Positions 24,848-32,399 of a DNA stretch of 34,129 nt are shown here, piece after piece. The notes beneath the pieces were generated by a model, which saw only the letters and a program-made list of their open reading frames with translations, was not told the DNA's origin and did not search any database. Where the stretch lies: NCBI GenBank assembly GCA_016935075.1, contig JAFGRP010000189.1, forward strand, positions 1-34,129, in the 5' to 3' direction. Each line of letters starts with the position of its first letter. Position 1 is the stretch's first letter. Source of the stretch: Deltaproteobacteria bacterium (GTDB lineage Bacteria > Desulfobacterota > Syntrophia > Syntrophales > UBA5619). The translations under genes were made by a program, and so were the position numbers.

Positions 24848-25732
24848 TTACGAGGCTATCAGTTCTTCGGCGTGATAGGAACTGCGCACCAGGGGGCCGC
24901 CGGCCACCCGTGCAAAACCCATCTTCAATGCAACCTCCCGCCAGGCATCGAATTCCCCGGGTGGAACAAAGCGGGCAACGGGAAGGCAGTCCCTTTTCGG
25001 CTGGAGATACTGCCCGAGCGTCAGGAGTTGACAACCGGCGTTGAGAAGGTCGCGCAGCGCCGATTCAACCTCGTCGGGACGTTCGCCGAGGCCGAGCATC
25101 AATCCGGACTTGACCGCCATGCCGGGTGCGTGGAAGCTAATCCGCCCCAGCAGTTCGAGGGAGCGGTCATACATCGCCTGCGGCCGGGCCTCCGGATAGA
25201 GGCGCGCCACCGTTTCCAGATTGTGGTTGAGGACGTCGGGACGGGCCTCCAGAACGGTCCGGAGCGCCGCTTCATTCCCTTGAAAATCGGGAACCAGAAC
25301 CTCGATGCGCACCGAAGGCCGGCGGGCGCGCAGGCAACGGATCGTCTCCGCAAAAAAACCGGCGCCGCCGTCGGGAAGGTCGTCTCGGGTCACCGAGGTG
25401 ACCACGATATAATTTAGCGACATCCGGACGGCCGCCTCGGCGACCCGTCGGGGTTCGTCGGGATCGGGCCTCTCCGGCCTTCCCTGCGTCACGGCGCAGA
25501 AGCGGCAGCCGCGGGTGCAGGAGTCCCCCAGGATCAGGAAGGCCGCCGTCCCCCGGGAAAAGCACTCCCCGCAGTTGGGACAGCGCGCCTCCCGGCAGAC
25601 CGTATGGAGGCGCCCATCGTCCAGCAGAAACCGGGTCCGGGAGAAGGCCGGATCGGACGGCAGCGGGCGACCGAGCCAGGCAGGCTTCCGGATAGATTTA
25701 TCTTCTTGCTTGATTTGGTTCATCTCCCCCAT
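24848..25732 (-). CDS. lipA: Lipoyl synthase (radical SAM)
   Basis: 294 residues, normal for LipA. Both cluster motifs are intact: the auxiliary CX4CX5C (C46, C51, C57) and the radical-SAM CX3CX2C (C72, C76, C79). Other family blocks are VVTSVTRDDLPDGGAG and GLMLGLGE, and near the end a conserved GGPLVRSSYHA carries the Ser that ligates the auxiliary cluster. It inserts two sulfur atoms into the octanoyl group on GcvH. It starts 3 bp after the gcvPB stop, so it belongs to the gcv operon; no lipB or lplA is nearby. Confidence 0.95.
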   Translation of the reverse strand: MGEMNQIKQEDKSIRKPAWLGRPLPSDPAFSRTRFLLDDGRLHTVCREARCPNCGECFSRGTAAFLILGDSCTRGCRFCAVTQGRPERPDPDEPRRVAEAAVRMSLNYIVVTSVTRDDLPDGGAGFFAETIRCLRARRPSVRIEVLVPDFQGNEAALRTVLEARPDVLNHNLETVARLYPEARPQAMYDRSLELLGRISFHAPGMAVKSGLMLGLGERPDEVESALRDLLNAGCQLLTLGQYLQPKRDCLPVARFVPPGEFDAWREVALKMGFARVAGGPLVRSSYHAEELIAS

Positions 25733-25735
25733 TTC

Positions 25736-27193
25736 CTACCCGATAAGACAGGGGTTCCGGGCCGCCGCGGTTTCGTCGAGCCGCTTCACCTTGCAGCGGG
25801 ACGGCGCCTCCCGGACGACCCCGGGATTCTCCCCGGCCTCGCGGACGACGGACCGGAAGGCCTCGATGAAACCGTCGAGAGCCTCCTTCGTTTCCGTCTC
25901 CGTCGGTTCGATCATGATCGCGCCGTGAACCACGAGCGGGAAATAGATCGTCGGCGGATGATACCCGTAATCGATGAGGCGCTTGGCCATCTCCAGCGTC
26001 ATGATCCCGCTTTCCTGCTGGTTTTGGTCGGAAAAGACGCATTCGTGCATGCAGGGGCGGTCGTAGGCGGGGTGCAGCACGTCTTTGAGCTTTTCCCGGA
26101 CATAGTTGGCGTTCAGGACCGCGAGCCGGCTGACCTGCTTCAGTCCGTCCGGACCCAGGCTGAGGATGTAGGCGTACGCCCGCAAAAGAACGCCGAAGTG
26201 GCCTTGAAAGGCCAGGACGCGGCCGACGGATTCCGGAAAGTCTTCGGAAAGCGCATATGCCCCGTTCCGTTCGACGACGCGGGGAACGGGGAGAAACCGG
26301 GCGAGATCCTTCCGGACCGCCACCGGACCGGCGCCGGGCCCGCCGCCCCCGTGGGGCGTGGAAAAGGTCTTATGGAGGTTCAGGTGCAGGATGTCCACGC
26401 CGATCTCCCCCGGCCTCACGATGCTCAGGACGGCGTTCATGTTGGCCCCGTCGCCGTAGACGAGACCGCCCCGGTCGTGGACGATCCGGGCGATTTCAAG
26501 GATGTTCGCCTCGAAGAGACCCAGGGTGTTGGGGTTGGTGATCATGATCCCCGCCGTCTCGGAGTCCATCAGCCCCGCGACCGTCTCCGAGGCGATGATG
26601 CCGTCCGGCCCTGAGGGAACCGGGACGGGGGCGTAACCGCAGAGGGCGGCGCTCGCCGGATTCGTTCCGTGCGCCGTGTCGGGGATCAGGATCTTCGTCC
26701 GCTGCTTTCCCCGGCTGCGATGAAAGGCGTGGATGATCAGCATCCCCGCCAGCTCCCCCTGGGCGCCGGCCGCCGGTTGCAGCGTCGCCGCATCGAAACC
26801 GGTGATTTCGGCCAGAAACCGCTCCAGGCTGGACATCAACCGCAGCGCCCCCTGGGACAAAACGGACGGCAGCAGCGGATGGGCCGCGGCAAATCCCCGC
26901 AGGCCCGCCAGCTTTTCGTTGATCTTCGGGTTGTACTTCATCGTGCAGGAACCCAGCGGATAGAGGCCGGCATCCACCCCGAAATTCCAGGTGGAAAGCC
27001 GGGTGTAATGGCGGACCACCTCGATTTCACTCAGATCCGGGAAATCGGGTCCATTGCCCGTCAGCTCCGCAGGCAGGGGATTCGGAGGCACGTCGGCCGC
27101 GGGCATGGAGAAGCCGCGGCGCCCCTTTTTCCCCCGCTCCCAGAGGAGCGGCTCGTTCAGGATGAGTCCGGTCGTTCCGGGTGCTTCGCTCAT
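25736..27193 (-). CDS. gcvPB: Glycine dehydrogenase (decarboxylating) subunit 2
   Basis: 485 residues from the ATG at 27193, which overlaps the gcvPA stop (ATGA) and has GGAGGT upstream; a longer frame to 27409 lies inside gcvPA and is discarded. Lys275 in LNLHKTFSTPHGGGGPG is the PLP lysine. TAHGTNPASA and TNPNTLGLFE are further P-protein blocks. With GcvPA it forms the split P-protein that decarboxylates glycine and loads aminomethyl onto lipoyl-GcvH, reversibly. Split P-proteins are usual in anaerobes. Confidence 0.95.
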   Translation of the reverse strand: MSEAPGTTGLILNEPLLWERGKKGRRGFSMPAADVPPNPLPAELTGNGPDFPDLSEIEVVRHYTRLSTWNFGVDAGLYPLGSCTMKYNPKINEKLAGLRGFAAAHPLLPSVLSQGALRLMSSLERFLAEITGFDAATLQPAAGAQGELAGMLIIHAFHRSRGKQRTKILIPDTAHGTNPASAALCGYAPVPVPSGPDGIIASETVAGLMDSETAGIMITNPNTLGLFEANILEIARIVHDRGGLVYGDGANMNAVLSIVRPGEIGVDILHLNLHKTFSTPHGGGGPGAGPVAVRKDLARFLPVPRVVERNGAYALSEDFPESVGRVLAFQGHFGVLLRAYAYILSLGPDGLKQVSRLAVLNANYVREKLKDVLHPAYDRPCMHECVFSDQNQQESGIMTLEMAKRLIDYGYHPPTIYFPLVVHGAIMIEPTETETKEALDGFIEAFRSVVREAGENPGVVREAPSRCKVKRLDETAAARNPCLIG

Positions 27194-28521
27194 GAGACCA
27201 CCTCCCGGACCAGCCGGTCCATCTCCTCCCGGCTGCACGTCTCCGTGACGCAGATCAGGCCGTGATCCGCCAGTTCCGGATAATGGCCGCCCAGGGAAAG
27301 CCCGGCCACGATCTTCTTCTCGATCAGCCTCCGGTATCGGGCGTCGAAGCCGCCGGGAAAGCCGACGACGAATTCGTTGAACGTGGGGCCGGAAAAACGG
27401 ATCGGGCATCCCGCATCCTTGAGCGCGTTCTTCAGATATTCCGCCTTATCGTGGTTGAGTGAGGCCAGTTCCCGGATACCGGTCCCCCCCAGGGAGGCCA
27501 TGGTCATCGCGGCGGCCAGCGCGTTGAGGCTGTTGTTGGAGCAGATGTTCGAGGTCGCCTTCTCCCGGCGGATGTGCTGTTCCCGCGTGGCCAGCGTGAG
27601 CACGAAACCGCGCTTCCCGTCCCGGTCCTTTGTCTTTCCCACGAGGCGGCCGGGCAGTCTCCGCATGAACGCTTTGCGGCTCGCGAGCATGCCGAGGGCC
27701 GGCCCCCCGAAAGAGCGGGGAATGCCCAGGCTCTGCCCCTCTCCGGCCACGATGTCGGCGCCCTGGCTTCCCGGACTCTTCAGGAGCCCGAAGGCGAGCG
27801 CCTCGGTGCAGCATGAAACCAGCAGCGCGCCGCCGGAATGGGCCCTGTCCGCCGCTGCCCGCACGTCTTCGATGCAGCCGAAGAAGTTCGGCGACTGCAG
27901 GGCAATGGCGGCCAAGTCTTCGACTCCCTCCAGACAGGAAAGATCGGTGAGGCCCGTTTCGAAACAGGGGATTTCCAGGAGTTCATAGCCGGTGGGGGCG
28001 AAGTAGGTCCGGACAACCTGACGGTAGTGGGGATGGATCGCGCGGGAGAGGGCCGCCTTCTTCCGCTTGGTGATCCGGACCGCCATCAGGAGCGCCTCTG
28101 CCAGCGCCGTTGCGCCGTCATAGTGGGAGGCCGTGGCCACCTCCATCCCCAGCAGGCGGGCCGTCAGCGTCTGATATTCGTAGATCCCCTGCAGCGTGCC
28201 CTGGAGCATCTCCGGCTGGTACGGCGTGTAGGAGGTTACGAACTCGGAACGGCTTAAGAGCGACGAAACGGTCGCGGGGATGTAATGGTCGTAGCTTCCG
28301 GCGCCCAGAAACAGCGAGTATTCCGGGGAGACGGCCATCCGGCCGGCCATTTGTCCGACCTGACGCTCCAGGTCCCACTCGCTCGTCGCCTTCGGCAGGT
28401 CCAGCGCCCCCGCGAAACGGCAATCCGCCGGAACCGCCGCAAAGAGGTCGTCGATCTCCCTGAGGCCGACTGTTTCGAGCATCACGGCTATATCCTCCGT
28501 GGTGTGGGGCAGGTAACGCAT
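27190..28521 (-). CDS. gcvPA: Glycine dehydrogenase (decarboxylating) subunit 1
   Basis: 443 residues, typical GcvPA length. Recognised blocks: MRYLPHTTEDIAVML at the start, FLGAGSYDHYIPATV, TPYQPEMLQGTLQGIYEYQT, then GGPALGMLASRK. This subunit lacks the PLP lysine and supports GcvPB. It begins directly after the gcvH stop, with AAGGAGAGG overlapping the end of gcvH, and overlaps gcvPB by four bases, which indicates tight co-translation of H, P1 and P2. Confidence 0.95.
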   Translation of the reverse strand: MRYLPHTTEDIAVMLETVGLREIDDLFAAVPADCRFAGALDLPKATSEWDLERQVGQMAGRMAVSPEYSLFLGAGSYDHYIPATVSSLLSRSEFVTSYTPYQPEMLQGTLQGIYEYQTLTARLLGMEVATASHYDGATALAEALLMAVRITKRKKAALSRAIHPHYRQVVRTYFAPTGYELLEIPCFETGLTDLSCLEGVEDLAAIALQSPNFFGCIEDVRAAADRAHSGGALLVSCCTEALAFGLLKSPGSQGADIVAGEGQSLGIPRSFGGPALGMLASRKAFMRRLPGRLVGKTKDRDGKRGFVLTLATREQHIRREKATSNICSNNSLNALAAAMTMASLGGTGIRELASLNHDKAEYLKNALKDAGCPIRFSGPTFNEFVVGFPGGFDARYRRLIEKKIVAGLSLGGHYPELADHGLICVTETCSREEMDRLVREVVS

Positions 28522-28926
28522 CTATGCCTCTCCTTTTAAACGGGCGCGGTAGGCCTCCGCCGTCAGAAGCCGCGGGAAGGCCGCGGGATTATCCGGTTTG
28601 AGCAGGATCATCCACCCGTCGCCGTAAGGGCTCTGATTCAGCAGGACAGGGTCTTCGCTCAGGGGGGCGTTCACGGCGGCAACCTCCCCCGAAAGCGGCA
28701 GGTAGCATTCGGAGACCGATTTCACCGATTCCACCGTGGCAAAAACCGCCCCCTGCGCGATATGGGCACCGACGGACGGCAGCTCCACATAGACGATGTC
28801 CCCGAGTTGATCCTGGGCGTAATCGGTCAGCCCCACGCGCGCCAGATCGCCTTCCGGCCGGACCCATTCATGGTCGGCGCTGTAGCGGAGCTCTTCCGGT
28901 AACCGGATTTCCTCGATTTTTTTCAT
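28522..28926 (-). CDS. gcvH: Glycine cleavage system H protein
   Basis: 134 residues from the ATG at 28926, chosen because GAGGAGG sits just upstream; an in-frame ATG at 28950 would precede that site. The lipoyl-carrying Lys69 lies in ATVESVKSVSE, with YSADHEWVRPEGD and GLTDYAQDQLGDIVYVELP before it. It shuttles the aminomethyl group between the P-, T- and L-proteins. It is separated from gcvT-glyA by 224 bases containing a REP-like hairpin, so it may also have its own promoter, though none was clear. Confidence 0.96.
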   Translation of the reverse strand: MKKIEEIRLPEELRYSADHEWVRPEGDLARVGLTDYAQDQLGDIVYVELPSVGAHIAQGAVFATVESVKSVSECYLPLSGEVAAVNAPLSEDPVLLNQSPYGDGWMILLKPDNPAAFPRLLTAEAYRARLKGEA

Positions 28927-29020
28927 CGTTCCTCCTCGATTTGATTCCATGAAACTTTTGGAAATCGTGATCCCTCTGCGCGCTGGATATTTTCCGACCC
29001 TGCACCTCCTCGCTACGCTG

Positions 29021-29058
29021 GGAAAATTAGGAAAATTAGGGACAGCTCCCTATTTTCC
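29021..29058. repeat. REP-like hairpin with tandem 9-bp repeat
   Basis: GGAAAATTA occurs twice in tandem (29021-29029, 29030-29038). The second copy forms an imperfect hairpin, GGAAAATTAGGGA (29030-29042) with TCCCTATTTTCC (29047-29058), having one bulged base and loop CAGC. It lies between the gcvT-glyA stop and gcvH. AAATTAGGGACAG-type hairpins resemble repeats linked to REP-associated transposases (recalled, not searched). It could also stabilise or attenuate the gcv transcript. Confidence 0.5.
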
Positions 29059-29150
29059 GTAACGGGCGCCACACTGCGGGGGCAGGGTGCCCCGAAAAAT
29101 CTCCAATGCGCGCTCCCGGGATCCGATTCCCAAGTTGCTAAAATTTCTCC

Positions 29151-31796
29151 CTATATCAGGCGGTGCAGACTTTCCATCAGACCGGCGAACATCTCTTCCG
29201 CAAAACAGTAGCGCATCGTCAGGAAGCGTTTCCGGAAGGCCGTCACCTCTTTCCGGACCGGCCGCCCGCCCACCACAACGTCATGGATGTACTGGGCCAG
29301 TGTCCGGAAATCCTCCGCCCCCATGCCGAAACGCGACATCTCCTGCACGCCCATCCGGAGAGCGCCGGCCGCAGTAAACCCTTCTTCGTCGGGTGCCGCC
29401 TGGTAGTTGCAGATGATGTTGTTCTCCTCGAGCCGGCGGGCCGCTTCCACCGCCCTGGCATATTCGACCTTTACGATGACCTGGTGGGTCTCCGTAAAGG
29501 AGATCTCCGGATCGCCCGCCACCTGCAGGCCCGTGTCCCGGAGCGCCTGGGCAAAGGCCTTTGCATTCCGGATCACCGCCTGCTGGTAGGTGTCCCGGAA
29601 GCAGTTCATCTCGTAGGCGGCCATCAGCAATCCCAAAAGGGTTCCCAGGTGGTGGTTGCTGACGCTTCCCGGAAAGGTCCGGTTTTCCACCGACTCCCAG
29701 AGGGCATACTGTTTTTCCTCTTCCCGCCAGTTTCCGGCAACAATTCCCCGCTGGGTGCCGAAAAAGGTCTTGTGCGTCGAGCCCGTGACCAGGTCCGTCC
29801 CTTCGGCAAAGGGCTCCTGAAAATAGGGTCCCAGCAGCCCCAGGACGTGGGCCACGTCGTAGAGGACGACGGCCTCGATCTTTTGTTCCCGGAGGAAATC
29901 CCGGATCTCCCGGACGGGTTCCCGGTGGAGGACCATGCTCTTGCCGAAGATGATCAGCTCCGGCCGGAATTCGTCGATGATCCGGCGGGTTTCATCCAAA
30001 TCGATTTTGTAAGGGTTTTCGGACAAAACCGGAAAGTTGATCACGGCGGGCTTCTCCAGCCGCTTGTCGAATCCGACGAAATTGTAGAGGGCGCCCATCG
30101 GCTGGGCGCTGAGGTGGCCCCCCCGGATGATGTGGTTGTTCAGAACGGAGCGGATCCGCCGGGGTTCCGTCTTCCGGTCGCCCCGGTTCAGATAATCGAC
30201 CAGGCCGCTGAAGACCACGGCGTTGGCCATCTGTCCGCTCATCACCCGAACCTCGACTTCCCGGCAGCCGAGGTAGCGGCTCATCTCCTCCTTGAGCAGC
30301 ACCTCCACGCGGTCTATAAAATCCGTTCCCTGATAATAGAAGATCTCCGCATCGTAGTAGGAACGGAGGGAGCGGTGCTCGGCATAGCGTAAGGCAGGAT
30401 CCATCACGGTCAGGCGCCGCACCATGGGGGAGACGGTCTGCTCGGATGGGATGAGATTGATGCACTCGCTCTGGCGCCAGAGGGTATTTTGAACGGCCCG
30501 CTCCAGCAGATCGAAGGTCTTTTCGTGCCAGGCGCCGGAGAGCGGCCTCTCCCGCTCCTCCGCGGGGCGCAGAAGAATCGGCATCGCATAGGGCGGCGCA
30601 TCGGAGCGCAGATGCCAGGGAACCGCAACCGCATCGACCCGGTTTCCCCGGATCTCGATCTCCACCGGATCGTCCCTCCGGATGGGGCTGTCCACCAGCA
30701 TCAGGCCGATCGCCCGCATCCCCCGTTCCCCCGTGAAATGCGTCGAAAGTCCCGCGCCCGCGGTTTTCCAGTACGGGACCATCGTGCCGCTCGTCACGAA
30801 ACCGATCTCCCCGGCGCCCTTGAAAACCCGGAATCCCGCCCGGGCGATTCCCTTTCCGCGGAGAGCAAAAGGAACCACCCGCCGCGGAAGGTCCTTCAGC
30901 GAGCCGTAATCCTCATCCTGAATCCTTTTCAGGGTCTCAAACTGGAGGGACAGGGCCTCACGGCCGACGAAGTCTCCCTTCAGCGGCGACAGGCTTACGG
31001 CAAAACGGGCCAGGGGACAGGCGAAAATGGGGATCTCCTTCCCCGAGGGATCCTTCCCCAGTTCATGGCCGAAAAGGGGCAACCCGGCTTCCAGCCTCAG
31101 GGTGTCCCGCGCCCCCAGTCCAACCGGAACGGCCCCTTTCTCCAGGAAAAGATCCCAGAGCCATCCGGCGTCTGCTGATGCAGTGAAGAATTCAAAGCCG
31201 AGAGGCTCGCCTGTGTAGCCGGTCCGGGATATGAGCACCTTCTTTCCGTGAATGGAGGCCGATCGAATGGCATTCTTGATCGGTTCCGGCAAACCGCCGG
31301 CGCCGGTCAGTTCCTGGAGCATCGCCCGGGAATAGGGCCCCTGGAGAGAGATCATCGCCATCGATTCGGAGACGTCTTCCATCCGGGCTGAAGGGAAAAG
31401 GGACAGCACCTCCTGCAGATATTGCCGGTCGGCCTCCCGGTTGGCGGCATTCACGACCAGGAGGTATTCGTCCGGCGTGAATCGGTAAAGGTAGGCGTCG
31501 TCGATCGCGCCCCCATGGCCGTTGGGGATCATCGTGTACTGCGCAAAGCCGGCATCCAGTGCGGCGGCATTGTTGGAAAGGGCATGATGCAGGAAGGGGA
31601 GCGCTTCGGCACCGCGGACGATGAACCGCCCCATGTGGGAGACGTCGAAGAGACCGGCTGATTTCCGTGTGGCGAGGTGCTCCTCCACGATTCCGGTGCG
31701 GTACTGAAGCGGCATGTGCCAGCCGCCGAAATCGACCATCGTCGCCGCCAGCGCGATATGTCTTTCATGCAGAACGGTTTTCAGGAGATCGGCCAT
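29151..31796 (-). CDS. gcvT-glyA: Fused aminomethyltransferase / serine hydroxymethyltransferase
   Basis: One uninterrupted 881-residue frame. Residues 1-405 are a complete T-protein (GcvT): FDVSHMGR (50-57), GGAIDDAYLYR with the catalytic Asp near 99-100, and RTGYTGEPLGFE. A linker of about 20 residues leads to a full PLP serine hydroxymethyltransferase (about 425-881): ECINLIPSEQTVSP (444-457), GGHLSAQPMG, LYDVAHVLGL (D647, H650) and PLP Lys676 in TGSTHKTFFGTQRG. GcvT releases methylene-THF from aminomethyl-GcvH; SHMT adds it to glycine to make serine. Fusion would pass methylene-THF between active sites in either direction. The SHMT half is diverged from the common bacterial form (YYDAEIFYYQGTDFID in place of the usual YYGG segment). 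The gene starts 18 bp after lrp, with GAGGGG upstream. Confidence 0.93.
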   Translation of the reverse strand: MADLLKTVLHERHIALAATMVDFGGWHMPLQYRTGIVEEHLATRKSAGLFDVSHMGRFIVRGAEALPFLHHALSNNAAALDAGFAQYTMIPNGHGGAIDDAYLYRFTPDEYLLVVNAANREADRQYLQEVLSLFPSARMEDVSESMAMISLQGPYSRAMLQELTGAGGLPEPIKNAIRSASIHGKKVLISRTGYTGEPLGFEFFTASADAGWLWDLFLEKGAVPVGLGARDTLRLEAGLPLFGHELGKDPSGKEIPIFACPLARFAVSLSPLKGDFVGREALSLQFETLKRIQDEDYGSLKDLPRRVVPFALRGKGIARAGFRVFKGAGEIGFVTSGTMVPYWKTAGAGLSTHFTGERGMRAIGLMLVDSPIRRDDPVEIEIRGNRVDAVAVPWHLRSDAPPYAMPILLRPAEERERPLSGAWHEKTFDLLERAVQNTLWRQSECINLIPSEQTVSPMVRRLTVMDPALRYAEHRSLRSYYDAEIFYYQGTDFIDRVEVLLKEEMSRYLGCREVEVRVMSGQMANAVVFSGLVDYLNRGDRKTEPRRIRSVLNNHIIRGGHLSAQPMGALYNFVGFDKRLEKPAVINFPVLSENPYKIDLDETRRIIDEFRPELIIFGKSMVLHREPVREIRDFLREQKIEAVVLYDVAHVLGLLGPYFQEPFAEGTDLVTGSTHKTFFGTQRGIVAGNWREEEKQYALWESVENRTFPGSVSNHHLGTLLGLLMAAYEMNCFRDTYQQAVIRNAKAFAQALRDTGLQVAGDPEISFTETHQVIVKVEYARAVEAARRLEENNIICNYQAAPDEEGFTAAGALRMGVQEMSRFGMGAEDFRTLAQYIHDVVVGGRPVRKEVTAFRKRFLTMRYCFAEEMFAGLMESLHRLI

Positions 31797-31814
31797 ATTG
31801 TCCCCTCACATTCT

Positions 31815-32258
31815 TCACAGAATGTACGGCACCTTCAGATTGTACGTCTTGTACACCACGAAGGTCTCGGCGGACTGAACATCCCGGATCTGTGAAACCT
31901 GTTCCGTGTAGAATTCCAGCAGATCATTCGTATCGTTCAGCAGAACCGTCAGGATCAGGTCATACCGTCCCGTCACAACGCATACGGAAACGACCCCTTT
32001 GAGCCGGCTGAACTCTTCCCCCTTTTTAACCAGATCCATCGTGCCCAGTTTGATGCCGACCATCACCAGCCGATGCCCTGGAATGGCCTCCGGGTCCACG
32101 AGGCCGGTGACATCGAGAACCCCCTCCAGGTTCAGACGGTTGACGCGCGCCCGTACCGTATTTTCCGTGATGGAGAGTCTTTCGGCGATCTTTCGAAAGG
32201 ATTTTCTTCCCTCCCGCAGGTGCTTGATGATGGCCAGACTGGTTTCGTCGATTTTCAT
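31815..32258 (-). CDS. Lrp/AsnC-family transcriptional regulator
   Basis: 147 residues. An N-terminal winged helix-turn-helix (SFRKIAERLSITENTVRARVNRL, about 20-42) is followed by an RAM ligand domain (about 65-140: VMVGIKLGT, VVSVCVVTGRYDLILTVLL). Ribosome site GGGAGAG. It lies just upstream of gcvT-glyA on the same strand and divergent from lpd. Lrp-type proteins typically sense an amino acid, so glycine- or serine-responsive control of the gcv operon and lpd is the likely role, but the ligand cannot be read from sequence. Confidence 0.9.
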   Translation of the reverse strand: MKIDETSLAIIKHLREGRKSFRKIAERLSITENTVRARVNRLNLEGVLDVTGLVDPEAIPGHRLVMVGIKLGTMDLVKKGEEFSRLKGVVSVCVVTGRYDLILTVLLNDTNDLLEFYTEQVSQIRDVQSAETFVVYKTYNLKVPYIL

Positions 32259-32399
32259 ATTTTCTCTCCCGTAAAAATCATTTACAATATATTGATCAAT
32301 CTGTCAATAAATTATTAAAATCTTGTTGTTTACATAAATATTTAATGATATTATTTTCCAAATGCTATATTTTCTAAAATGATCAATGGGAGGACCCCC
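32259..32399. promoter_or_regulatory. Divergent lrp/lpd promoter region with TGATCA boxes
   Basis: This 141-base, strongly AT-rich region separates lrp-gcvT-glyA from lpd. A perfect palindrome ATTGATCAAT (32291-32300) and a related ATGATCAAT (32379-32387) lie about 88 bases apart, one near each gene. A minus-strand TTGACA (complement of 32301-32306) adjoins the first. These are candidates for sites of the adjacent Lrp-type regulator. No glycine-riboswitch-like leader was seen. Confidence 0.45.

Noticed and set aside
27194-27409. N-terminal extension of GcvPB
   Set aside because: The extra 72 codons are Arg-rich and lie inside gcvPA; the ATG at 27193 has a GGAGGT site and the ATGA overlap.
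29163-30392. Long plus-strand open frame of 409 codons opposite the SHMT half of gcvT-glyA
   Set aside because: Antisense shadow of a well-supported gene; no ribosome site or recognisable domain.
32259-32399. Glycine riboswitch upstream of the gcv genes
   Set aside because: The region is AT-rich and shows none of the conserved purine-rich tandem aptamer blocks; the gap before gcvH was also inspected without success.
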